Shown: positions 8,701 to 14,633 of the stretch, piece after piece
Layout of the letters: each line of letters begins with the position of its first letter
Numbering within the stretch: the stretch's first letter is position 1
NCBI RefSeq assembly: GCF_016785185.1
Contig: NZ_JAEKDY010000054.1
DNA length: 20,887 nucleotides
From: Heyndrickxia sporothermodurans
GTDB lineage: Bacteria; Bacillota; Bacilli; Bacillales; Bacillaceae_C
Direction: 5' to 3' (one strand)
Notes under the pieces: model-generated
Database searches by the model: none
The model's input: the letters and a program-made list of their open reading frames with translations, nothing else
Told to the model about the DNA's origin: nothing
Program-made: the position numbers and the translations under genes

Positions 8701-9271
8701 TTGATTCTGCAAGTAAATTTAAATAATCATCCGAATCAATGTATTTATTTACTAGTCTCTTTTCAAAATCATGATAAATTAATTGTAAATCATGCAATTT
8801 ATCCGCAAGCACCTTGGATCCATTCGTCTCCATTTCTTCTCGCTTAACGACGATGTCTTCCGGATGTATACAATATCGTTTGAATTCTGTTAACATCATT
8901 TCTACATGATGAATGAACCCTGTTTTATCGGCAGCTCTTCCAAAAAGTTTTAATTCATCTTTTTTATCCTCAATGATTTTTCGAATTAACATATTTAATC
9001 CTTCATTTGTAATATGCATTCGATTGAATCCACCTGTTTCTTGTAAAATTCTCCAGGCGAGTCGAGAAAAGCTAAACACTTGTGCACGGATCATTCCCCC
9101 TAATCCTGGGGTTTTGATTAAGCTATATTCAGATAAAAAAGTCATTTGATCAGGGACTAAATATATTATGGGTGTGCCATTAGGATTATCATATAGATTG
9201 GTTCGAATTTCCTCATTAATAAACCTTGTTTTGCCCGTTCCAGAACGACCAATGACAAAGCGAACAGACAT
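5789..9271 (-). CDS. addB: ATP-dependent helicase/deoxyribonuclease subunit AddB
   Basis: 1160 residues (B. subtilis AddB has 1166). Walker A is GRSGTGKT at residues 8-15. The later helicase motifs are degenerate, as expected for AddB, whose helicase-like domain is used for Chi recognition rather than unwinding. The C-terminal nuclease has RIIDYKSS. The 4Fe-4S-binding cysteines are recognisable: one in FHSCPFAHF near residue 800 and three in CEYCSFKSVC (C1119, C1122, C1128), the known C-X2-C-X5-C arrangement. AddB cleaves the strand of opposite polarity to AddA. The start follows TAGGAGATGAAATT. It is first in the addBA operon, with a 4-bp ATGA overlap. In B. subtilis sbcD and sbcC follow addA; here gerPF follows instead. 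Confidence 0.97.
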   Translation of the reverse strand: MSVRFVIGRSGTGKTRFINEEIRTNLYDNPNGTPIIYLVPDQMTFLSEYSLIKTPGLGGMIRAQVFSFSRLAWRILQETGGFNRMHITNEGLNMLIRKIIEDKKDELKLFGRAADKTGFIHHVEMMLTEFKRYCIHPEDIVVKREEMETNGSKVLADKLHDLQLIYHDFEKRLVNKYIDSDDYLNLLAESIQSSHYLQDAEIYIDGFHSFTPQEYMVIGQLMKACKRVTIALTLDRPFRNELPNDLHLFRMTGETYSTLVEMSTVNGVEVEENIVLKQLVRYKDESLAYLEANFETLPVQPYEYEPQAGLFQAVNRRAEIEAIAREIRELVRKNKYRYQDIAVLVRNGHEYQELLETCFFDHHIPYFIDQKRSMLNHPLIELIRSVLEIITGSWRYEAVFRAVKTDLLFPLNQHSGRLREKMDMLENYVLAYGIQGSKWTSKDRWSYRRFRGLEMEHTIQTDKEKEMEQEINDLRLLITNPIVKLSKRMNKGVNGRELCEALYLFLEELQIPAKLEMLRNQAEEKGNLLSAGEHDQAWNAVMELLDQFVEIFDDENITIKKFATILDAGIEAMEFSIVPPAIDQVIVANLEQSRLSDIKVAFIIGLNDGVMPAKINEEGVLADSDREELINNGMKIASSSKTRLLDEEFIAYKAFTTPSQKLYLSYPIANEEGKALLPSPYIKRMKEMFPKLNEKVIVNDPSELMDEEQIDYISHPNSAIAFLTSQLQLKIRKYPVADMWWDVYNFYFEDLFQKQRAKHVLSSLFYQNHAKKLSEETSKELYGETILASVSRMELFHSCPFAHFTTHGLRLREREIFKLEAPGIGDLFHGALKWISDNLQKNGFTWSNLTEKQCLHLAKEAVAYLSPRLQHQILLSSNRHHYIKRKLEQVIGRASLILSEHAKISGFAPIGMELGFGPRAALPPLSFTLKNGTKMELQGRIDRVDKAQDQNGVYLRIIDYKSSPRELDLTEVYYGLALQMLTYLDIVVTHSKNLIGTEGLPAGVLYFHMHNPIINSNRILTMDEIDEEIFKRFKMKGLLVEDPDVIKLMDQTLETGSSKIVAAEIKKDGSLSARSQVASAKDFSLMSHYVRNRYKKSGNEITSGNVDIAPYKLKKKTPCEYCSFKSVCQFDQSLEDNDYRVLTPSKPEEILARMREEVNQ

Positions 9272-9304
9272 AATTTCATCTCCTACTTAAACTCGTATTC
9301 TTCT

Positions 9305-9334
9305 ATTATAATATATCTTCTCCCATTTTTTCAT
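9305..9334 (-). promoter_or_regulatory. Candidate sigma-A promoter of addBA
   Basis: On the minus strand a perfect TATAAT (9310-9305) lies about 33 bp before the addB ATG. An 18-bp spacer places ATGAAA (9334-9329) at -35, four of six matches to TTGACA. The -10 is convincing and the -35 weak. No ComK box pair was recognised close by. Confidence 0.45.
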
Positions 9335-9359
9335 GGATGAAATAACTGGCAGCACAAAG

Positions 9360-9500
9360 ACCGTTCCTTTCCGCTACAGGAACCTGCTTTCCGCGGGGAG
9401 GAAGTCGAGCCTCCTCGGCGCACGCGCCTGTGGGGTCTCGACTTTTCCTCTATGTCCCGCAGGAGTCAGGTTCCTTCCGCTCCAATCCACTCTGCGTGTT
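9360..9500. repeat. 140-bp palindromic intergenic repeat, copy 1
   Basis: The copy begins ACCGTTCCTTTCCGCTACAG and ends TTCCGCTCCAATCCACTCTG plus a few bases, as does the copy at 19281-19420. It folds on itself: GGAACCTG (9379-9386) pairs with CAGGTTCC (9467-9474), GCGGG (9393-9397) with CCCGC (9456-9460), GTCGAG (9404-9409) with CTCGAC (9437-9442), and GGCGC-AC-GCGCC (9417-9428) forms an apical hairpin. It is more GC-rich than its surroundings and has no gene. Similar palindromic elements are common between Bacillus genes as far as I recall. It occupies most of the gap between addB and the sigma-54 regulator; the remainder of that gap holds the addB promoter and the regulator's terminator. 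Confidence 0.85.
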
Positions 9501-9578
9501 CATATTTGTTAAATACAATGACCTAATCACCTTCATACTGATCAATAGCAACAAAGTTTGCGAAAACAGCCTATAGAT

Positions 9579-9619
9579 AAAAAAAGGAGTTAGTCCGGCA
9601 ATTGTTGGACTACTCCTTA
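9579..9619 (-). terminator. Terminator of the sigma-54 regulator gene
   Basis: Read on the minus strand, AAGGAGTAGTCC is followed by a 10-base loop and GGACTAACTCCTT (one bulged A), then a run of T into ATC. It starts 8 bp after the regulator's stop codon, closing the permease-dehydrogenase-regulator cluster. Confidence 0.88.
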
Positions 9620-9626
9620 AGTATGA

Positions 9627-11036
9627 TTATTTAATATTATATTGTTTACATTTATCATATAAACTAGTTTTCCCTATTCCTAATAACTTTGAAGCTTCAA
9701 GTTTATTTCCGTTACTCAATTGTAAAGCGTTTATAATTGCCTGCTTTTCTACTAAAGATAAAGTTTCCTTCAACGTTGGGAAACTATCCGAATGATTATT
9801 GTAATCGACATACACTTTTTGTTTTTCGGATAGAAAATGACCATTTTCGCGTAAATATAACGGTAAATGAACAATATCAATTGTGTTTCCCTCTAATACA
9901 TTAACAGCTCTTTCCAATACATTTTCTAATTCACGGATATTTCCTGGCCAATTATGTTGTTGAAGCTTTGAAATAACACGATTGGTCAGGTTTATTCCGT
10001 GTTGATGAAACTTTTTTTCAAGCTTTTTCAATAAGTACGTCGCTATATATGGAATATCTTCTTTTCTTTCGCGGAGAGGTGGAATTTCCAATTTAATCAC
10101 ATTTAACCGATAATACAGATCTTGCCGAAAAGTGCCTTCTTCAATCATTTTCTCTAGGTTTCGATGTGTCGCTGCAATAATTCGGACATCAATTGTCTTC
10201 GGCTTCTGACCTCCTACCCGCTCAACTTCTCCTTCTTGTAAAACCCGCAAAAGTTTACTTTGCATCGATAAAGGCATATCTCCAATTTCATCTAAAAATA
10301 TAGTACCGAAATTAGCAAGCTCAAACTTTCCTCTTTTTCCACCTTTTTTAGCTCCGGTAAAAGCACCCTCATCATAGCCAAAAAGTTCGGATTCCAATAA
10401 ATGCTCTGGTATCGATGCACAATTAATTCGAACAAAGGGGAATTGTTCACGAGAACTATTTTGATGGATAGCATGAGCAAATAATTCTTTACCTGTACCG
10501 GATTCACCTGTTAATAAAACCGCTGAGTTGCTGACCGATATTTTTTCAGCCATTTTTTTTGCTAACATAAATTTTGTACTTGTACCGATAATATCAGAAA
10601 ATTTATATTTACTTTTTAGTCCATTTTCATAATTAATTTTGTAATAATTCAACTCTTCTAGAAGGGGTTGGATCTTTTTAGAGTAATCCCACCATTCTTG
10701 TTGATTACGAAATAATACTGTTCCTACTGCACCTACCAATTCTCCTTCAACAAAAAGAGGATAGCGGTTTGCTATCATTTCCCCACCTTTTATTGGCTGT
10801 ATCGCGGACAACTCTGCTTGTCCTGATTTTGCAACAATATGCATTCGGGAATTTTCGATAATATTTTGTACTGGCTGATTGATTGCATCTTCAGCTTTGA
10901 TTCCCAGGAAGTCACAATAACCTGAATTTATATAGCGTATCAAGCCGTTCGAATCAACAACTACAATTCTCTCAGCTGCTAGATTAATAATTTCTTCTAA
11001 CCATTTATATGGGAGATAATCAAATCCAAATTGCAT
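9627..11036 (-). CDS. PAS-domain sigma-54-dependent transcriptional activator
   Basis: 469 residues in three parts. Residues about 14-110 form a PAS-like sensor (RIVVVDSNGLIRYINSGYCD), with no receiver domain, so control is probably by ligand binding rather than phosphorylation. Residues about 147-385 are the AAA+ domain: Walker A GESGTGKE (177-184), the sigma-54-contacting loop GAFTGA (224-229), Walker B FLDEIGD (247-253) and NWPGNIRELEN (362-372). The C-terminus (430-466) is a Fis-type helix-turn-helix. This is the RocR/BkdR/AcoR-type architecture of SigL-dependent regulators in Bacillus. It lies 94 bp after the dehydrogenase, in the same orientation, and the permease has a consensus sigma-54 promoter, so it is the likely activator of that module. 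GAGGAG precedes the ATG. Confidence 0.93.
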   Translation of the reverse strand: MQFGFDYLPYKWLEEIINLAAERIVVVDSNGLIRYINSGYCDFLGIKAEDAINQPVQNIIENSRMHIVAKSGQAELSAIQPIKGGEMIANRYPLFVEGELVGAVGTVLFRNQQEWWDYSKKIQPLLEELNYYKINYENGLKSKYKFSDIIGTSTKFMLAKKMAEKISVSNSAVLLTGESGTGKELFAHAIHQNSSREQFPFVRINCASIPEHLLESELFGYDEGAFTGAKKGGKRGKFELANFGTIFLDEIGDMPLSMQSKLLRVLQEGEVERVGGQKPKTIDVRIIAATHRNLEKMIEEGTFRQDLYYRLNVIKLEIPPLRERKEDIPYIATYLLKKLEKKFHQHGINLTNRVISKLQQHNWPGNIRELENVLERAVNVLEGNTIDIVHLPLYLRENGHFLSEKQKVYVDYNNHSDSFPTLKETLSLVEKQAIINALQLSNGNKLEASKLLGIGKTSLYDKCKQYNIK

Positions 11037-11130
11037 TATAAACTACTCCTCAAAATTTTCTTATTATAAATTATTATAACAAAAGAAGAGGAATAACTTA
11101 CGGTATTTTCTAACAATTAAGACAGGAATA

Positions 11131-11916
11131 TTACTGTACGGTATATCCGCCATCCAAGACGATTGCTTGCCCTGTAACTCCTCTCGCTTTATCACTGCTA
11201 AGAAAGACAGCATAATCAGCTATTTCAGACACATCTAGAAGTCTCTTTTGGGGGACAAGCGGATAAATAACGTCCTCAATGACACGTTCGAAAGGAACAT
11301 TTCTAGTTTTGGCGAGGTCTTTTAATTGATTTTGAACTAAAGGAGTGTCAACATATCCAGGACATAGGGCATTAACTGTAATCCCGTGTTCTGCACCCTC
11401 TAAAGCCGCTACTTTTGTTAATCCAATCACTCCGTGCTTTGCACTATTATAAGCTGCCTTTCCGGCAAATCCGATTAATCCATTAATTGAGGACATATTT
11501 ATGATTCTTCCAAATCCTTGTTCTTTCATTATCGGAAATACATGCTTAATTCCAATAAACGGAGCAGTTAACATAATTTTCATAATCAGCTCAAATTTTT
11601 CAGTCGGAAATTCTTCAATTGGTGATACATGCTGTAAGCCTGCATTATTGACTAAAATATCAACCTTTCCAAATGATTGTACCGTTTTCTGAATAGCTTC
11701 TTTAAATTCCTGTTCATTTGTTACATCACATGAAAGAGCTATAGCTTCATAGCCTTTTTGTTGAAAAACTTTAATCTCACCTTCACTCTTCTCTTCATTA
11801 ATGTCAGAAATAACGACTTTTGCTCCTTCTTCCGCAAAGACTTTAGCAATTTCCAATCCGATTCCACTTGCTGCTCCTGTAATAAAGGCAACTTTTCCAT
11901 CCAATGTTTTATTCAT
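11131..11916 (-). CDS. 3-hydroxybutyrate dehydrogenase-like short-chain dehydrogenase
   Basis: 261 residues from the ATG at 11916, chosen over the in-frame ATG at 11967 because GAGGAGG lies just before it and because SDRs normally begin about 12 residues before the glycine motif. Classical SDR features: TGAASGIG (13-20) for NAD(P), NNAG (90-93), catalytic S143 and Y156-x3-K160 (YNSAK), and a C-terminal GQAIVLDGGY. NNAGLQHVSPIEEFP is the pattern of D-3-hydroxybutyrate dehydrogenases, resembling B. subtilis YxjF as I recall it. The expected reaction is 3-hydroxybutyrate + NAD+ to acetoacetate + NADH, in the cytoplasm. It sits 111 bp after a GntP-type permease and before a sigma-54 regulator. 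Exact substrate is inferred from family and context. Confidence 0.88.
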   Translation of the reverse strand: MNKTLDGKVAFITGAASGIGLEIAKVFAEEGAKVVISDINEEKSEGEIKVFQQKGYEAIALSCDVTNEQEFKEAIQKTVQSFGKVDILVNNAGLQHVSPIEEFPTEKFELIMKIMLTAPFIGIKHVFPIMKEQGFGRIINMSSINGLIGFAGKAAYNSAKHGVIGLTKVAALEGAEHGITVNALCPGYVDTPLVQNQLKDLAKTRNVPFERVIEDVIYPLVPQKRLLDVSEIADYAVFLSSDKARGVTGQAIVLDGGYTVQ

Positions 11917-11963
11917 TTTACTGTTCCTCCTCATGTTGTATTTTCTTATTGTAATAATAATGA

Positions 11964-12019
11964 CCAATGAATCTTTTTTTAAAAGATTCCAATGAATCTC
12001 TCTAATAAAGATTCATTGG
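11964..12019 (-). promoter_or_regulatory. Three-armed hairpin between permease and dehydrogenase
   Basis: CCAATGAATCT (11989-11999) pairs perfectly over 11 bp with AGATTCATTGG (12009-12019). A second copy of CCAATGAATCT lies at 11964-11974, so the 12009-12019 arm can pair with either. GAATCTTTT / AAAAGATTC in the same stretch gives a further 9-bp hairpin. On the minus strand the first hairpin is followed by AATCTTTT, a weak terminator tail. It could act as an attenuator, a processing site or an mRNA stabiliser giving unequal expression of the two genes. Confidence 0.6.
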
Positions 12020-12027
12020 TTAGCTTT

Positions 12028-13470
12028 CTAGACAAGTCCTGTTAACGTGTAAAGAGCGATAACGAAGAATACAGCTAGGGTTTTAATAATCGTAATTGCA
12101 AAAATATCCCGATAGGATTGTTTATGTGTTAATCCAGTAACAGCAAGTAAAGTAATGACTGCTCCATTATGCGGAAGTGTGTCCATTCCTCCAGATGCCA
12201 TTGAAATAACACGGTGCATAACTTCAGGAGGAATATTAAATTGAGCAATAGCCGCATTGTATTTATCAGCCATCGCACTCAAAGCGATCCCCATCCCGCC
12301 CGATGCTGATCCTGTAATCCCGGCTAGAGACGTTGTCGTAACAGCACCGTTGACTAACGGATTAGTAAACGTATGTGAGATTCCATTACTAATTGCTGTA
12401 AAACCTGGCAATGCAGCAATAATCCCGCCGAAACCATACTCTGCTCCTGTATTCATTGTCGCTAACAGAGCACCGCCAATACTCGTATTAAGACCCGATT
12501 TAAAATTAACCTTCACACGGTTCCAGTCATAAAGGATCGTTGCTACTATCCCTACAACTAATGCCATTTCAACAGCCCAAATCGCTACGACTGCTGAAAC
12601 ATCTACTTTTCCGAAGGCATCTAAACCAATAGCTGAAAAATCAAATCCGTTAGGGTACCATTTGGGAATAAAGATAGTAAAAACTTTATTCATGACACCA
12701 ACTAATACTAATGGAACAAATGCAAGTATTTGACGGCTCAGCGAAGTTTGCGAACTGAGGTCAGGACCTGCTTCTGCTTTCATATTTGCAGCGGCATCAT
12801 TTGCAGCCGCTAATTCCTCATTATTTACCCCAAAATACCCTTCACCAGCTCTTGCAGCCTTTTTTCTTCTAGATTCTAAATACCAAAGACCTAAAACTAA
12901 CACAAAAATCGTTCCGATAATCCCTAGAATTGGGGCTGCGTAAATATCTGTTTTAAAAAATGTTGTCGGTATAACGTTTTGAATTTGCGGTGTCCCAGGT
13001 AGGGCGTCCATCGTAAATGCGAATGAACCTAATGCGATTGTTCCAGGAATTAAACGCTTCGGTATATTTGCTTCACGGAATAAATGGGCAGCGAATGGAT
13101 AAATCGCGAATACAGCTACAAATAAACTTACCCCGCTATATGTTAAAATAGCCCCTAATAAAACAATTGCAAAAATGGCCCTTTTTGCGCCAACAATTTT
13201 TACAATTGTCTTTGCAATGGATTCAGCTAAGCCGGACATTTCTACCACTTTTCCAAAAATAGCTCCGAGTAAAAAGACAGGAAAATAGGATTTAATAAAA
13301 CCAACCATTTTCTCCATAAATACATTTGAAAAGAATGGCAATACGTGACTAGGATCGGTTAGTAAAACTGCAAACAACGCACAAATTGGTGCAAATAAAA
13401 TAACTGAAAAACCACGGTAAGCCACAAACATTAACATCCCAAGCGCTAAAAGAATAATAATAATTTCCAT
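12028..13470 (-). CDS. GntP-family permease, probable 3-hydroxybutyrate/hydroxyacid transporter
   Basis: 480 residues, strongly hydrophobic, with about 12 predicted membrane segments starting at residue 2 (IIIILLALGMLMFVAYRGF). Family blocks include LTYSGVSLFVAVFAIYPFA, MDALPGTPQIQNVIPTTFF and SGGMDTLPHNGAVITLLAVT, characteristic of the GntP/YxjC branch of gluconate:H+ symporter-like proteins. A hydrophilic loop around residues 200-245 (ESRRKKAARAGEG onward) should be cytoplasmic. AAAGGGGATAGGT precedes the ATG. It is the first gene of the cluster, with its own sigma-54 promoter and a cre site in the leader. In B. subtilis a homologous permease, YxjC, lies beside ketone-body genes. The substrate here is inferred from the adjacent dehydrogenase; gluconate-type acids cannot be excluded. 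Confidence 0.88.
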   Translation of the reverse strand: MEIIIILLALGMLMFVAYRGFSVILFAPICALFAVLLTDPSHVLPFFSNVFMEKMVGFIKSYFPVFLLGAIFGKVVEMSGLAESIAKTIVKIVGAKRAIFAIVLLGAILTYSGVSLFVAVFAIYPFAAHLFREANIPKRLIPGTIALGSFAFTMDALPGTPQIQNVIPTTFFKTDIYAAPILGIIGTIFVLVLGLWYLESRRKKAARAGEGYFGVNNEELAAANDAAANMKAEAGPDLSSQTSLSRQILAFVPLVLVGVMNKVFTIFIPKWYPNGFDFSAIGLDAFGKVDVSAVVAIWAVEMALVVGIVATILYDWNRVKVNFKSGLNTSIGGALLATMNTGAEYGFGGIIAALPGFTAISNGISHTFTNPLVNGAVTTTSLAGITGSASGGMGIALSAMADKYNAAIAQFNIPPEVMHRVISMASGGMDTLPHNGAVITLLAVTGLTHKQSYRDIFAITIIKTLAVFFVIALYTLTGLV

Positions 13471-13496
13471 ACCTATCCCCTTTATTTTTTATTATT

Positions 13497-13510
13497 GGTA
13501 AACGCTTACA
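13497..13510 (-). promoter_or_regulatory. cre site (CcpA operator) in the permease leader
   Basis: The minus strand reads TGTAAGCGTTTACC, 13 of 14 matches to the cre consensus TGWAANCGNTNWCA. It lies about 45-58 bases downstream of the predicted sigma-54 start and 27 bp before the ATG, a position where CcpA-HPr(Ser-P) would block elongating polymerase. This predicts repression of the module by preferred carbon sources. Confidence 0.75.
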
Positions 13511-13564
13511 AAAACCTTTATAATCTAATCCCTCCCTAAAAAATAGTATTCTCTTTTTTAAAGA

Positions 13565-13580
13565 TGCAATATTTGTGCCA
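13565..13580 (-). promoter_or_regulatory. Sigma-54 (SigL) promoter of the permease-dehydrogenase module
   Basis: On the minus strand TGGCAC (13580-13575), five bases (AAATA), TTGCA (13569-13565). This matches the -24/-12 consensus TGGCAC-N5-TTGCW at every fixed position, including the invariant GG and GC with correct spacing. The start site would be near 13555, giving a leader of about 85 nt. A sigma-54 activator is encoded two genes downstream. Confidence 0.9.
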
Positions 13581-13664
13581 AAAGAAAAAATTTTAAAATA
13601 GTTCACTAAATATCTATATTTTAAAGCTTTGTTATGCCATCTTGTTTACGTCTATTAAACTATG

Positions 13665-13734
13665 TTTTCCGCAATACCGGAAAATGAAAAAAATATATTT
13701 CCCGAAAGGCGGAATTTTCCGTAAATGTGGAATA
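13665..13734. promoter_or_regulatory. Three TTCC-N8-GGAA inverted repeats, probable activator binding sites
   Basis: Site A has TTCC 13667-13670 and GGAA 13679-13682, flanked to TTTTCC...GGAAAA. Site B has TTCC 13699-13702 and GGAA 13711-13714. Site C has TTCC 13717-13720 and GGAA 13729-13732. All have exactly eight bases between arms. Centres lie about 107, 139 and 157 bp upstream of the sigma-54 -12 element, the usual distance for enhancer sites of sigma-54 activators. A-B spacing is 32 bp, close to three helical turns; B-C is 18 bp. The neighbouring regulator, with its Fis-type HTH, is the obvious candidate ligand. Confidence 0.65.
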
Positions 13735-13829
13735 AAAGAGATTCTGTTATATTATTTACGAAAATTCCAGTTATAAGCTTTAAACTGTTACATAATGGCG
13801 ATACGCTATTCCCTCATTCTGCGGAAAAG

Positions 13830-13860
13830 TATGATATCATATACACTTAGGTTATACCTA
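13830..13860. promoter_or_regulatory. Two short palindromes before the 13915 gene
   Basis: TATGATATCATA (13830-13841) is a perfect 12-bp palindrome, and TAGGT-TAT-ACCTA (13848-13860) an inverted repeat with a 3-base centre. Between them TATACA (840-845 within the 13 kb block) could serve as a -10, with only a poor -35 (TTCTGC) 17 bp upstream. The arrangement resembles a promoter with an operator near the start site, but no regulator is identified. Confidence 0.3.
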
Positions 13861-13914
13861 TCAATTTTCTTAGCATTTTAATTATTTAAAAGCACTGAAA
13901 GGAGAGTATAATAC

Positions 13915-14583
13915 GTGAAACTGTATCAAGTAAGAAAAGGGCAATTTGTATATTTTAACAACGAATTGCACAGGGTGTATTCTGTGAAGCCTATGTACAA
14001 ACAGTCCGTCCATCTTGTCAAGCTAAAAGATTTGACACAGCATTTAACGAATGCCTCGAAAGTTGAAAGATATAAACCGATGCATCTTGACAGCTTTATT
14101 TTCAATAATAAGCCTTTTACACTACATAAGGAAAAAAAAGCTGAAGAAGGGGACTATATCTTAATTACAAACCCAAATCCCGATTACCTTGACCACTACT
14201 CATTAAACGAAATTGAGATTGTGTCATCTGTTGAAACCAAAGGGGTTATTACCACTAAATCTAACGGGATCAAACATAATGAATATTTATTAATGGTTCC
14301 GGGCCGCGATAAGAATTCTCACCCGATTGATTATTTAGATAAAAATAAGGAAGATAGTGATGTAAATATCTCCGATCAATCTCAACCTGCAAATAGTTTC
14401 AAAGGTGAGATGCCAAATATCGGTGATGTATATAGAAAACGCAGCGGCAATCATTTCATTGATGCGATGGTCGTTGCGATCAACGGTGGAACGATCTTTT
14501 TAGGGAACAATTTAGAAGTCTCATTAGAAGAGTTAACCGATAGTGAAAGATGGGAGTTCCAATATAGTCTCTTAGAAGATTGA
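13915..14583 (+). CDS. Conserved-looking protein of unknown function (222 aa)
   Basis: 222 residues from a GTG start preceded by AAAGGAGAG at about 13898-13906. I do not recognise a named family with confidence. The protein is soluble: no signal peptide or membrane segment. Residues 1-60 look beta-rich (MKLYQVRKGQFVYFNNELHR, then VYSVKP and VHLVKLKDL), suggesting a small barrel such as an SH3/KOW-like fold, though this is only an impression. Residues about 138-165 form an acidic, polar linker (KNKEDSDVNISDQSQPANSF). The C-terminal 55 residues (MPNIGDVYRKRSGNHFIDAM, then VVAINGGTIFLG) look like a second similar beta unit. A BCCT transporter starts 50 bp downstream with no terminator between, so they may be cotranscribed. 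Confidence 0.8.
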   Translation: MKLYQVRKGQFVYFNNELHRVYSVKPMYKQSVHLVKLKDLTQHLTNASKVERYKPMHLDSFIFNNKPFTLHKEKKAEEGDYILITNPNPDYLDHYSLNEIEIVSSVETKGVITTKSNGIKHNEYLLMVPGRDKNSHPIDYLDKNKEDSDVNISDQSQPANSFKGEMPNIGDVYRKRSGNHFIDAMVVAINGGTIFLGNNLEVSLEELTDSERWEFQYSLLED

Positions 14584-14633
14584 CGATGGTATGAGACATG
14601 TTGTGAACTGCAAAAGTTTGAAAGGTGGATTTG

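Noticed and set aside
11917..11967. 17-residue N-terminal extension of the dehydrogenase
   Set aside because: GAGGAGG sits within this stretch just ahead of the ATG at 11916, and classical SDRs do not carry such an extension.
12257..12532. 91-codon open frame on + strand inside the permease gene
   Set aside because: It is antisense to a clearly coding membrane protein, has no ribosome binding site that I can see and no recognisable composition; a shadow frame.
13805..13830. Fourth TTCC...GGAA pair (13809-13826)
   Set aside because: The spacing is ten rather than eight bases and the flanks differ, so it was not counted with the three upstream sites.
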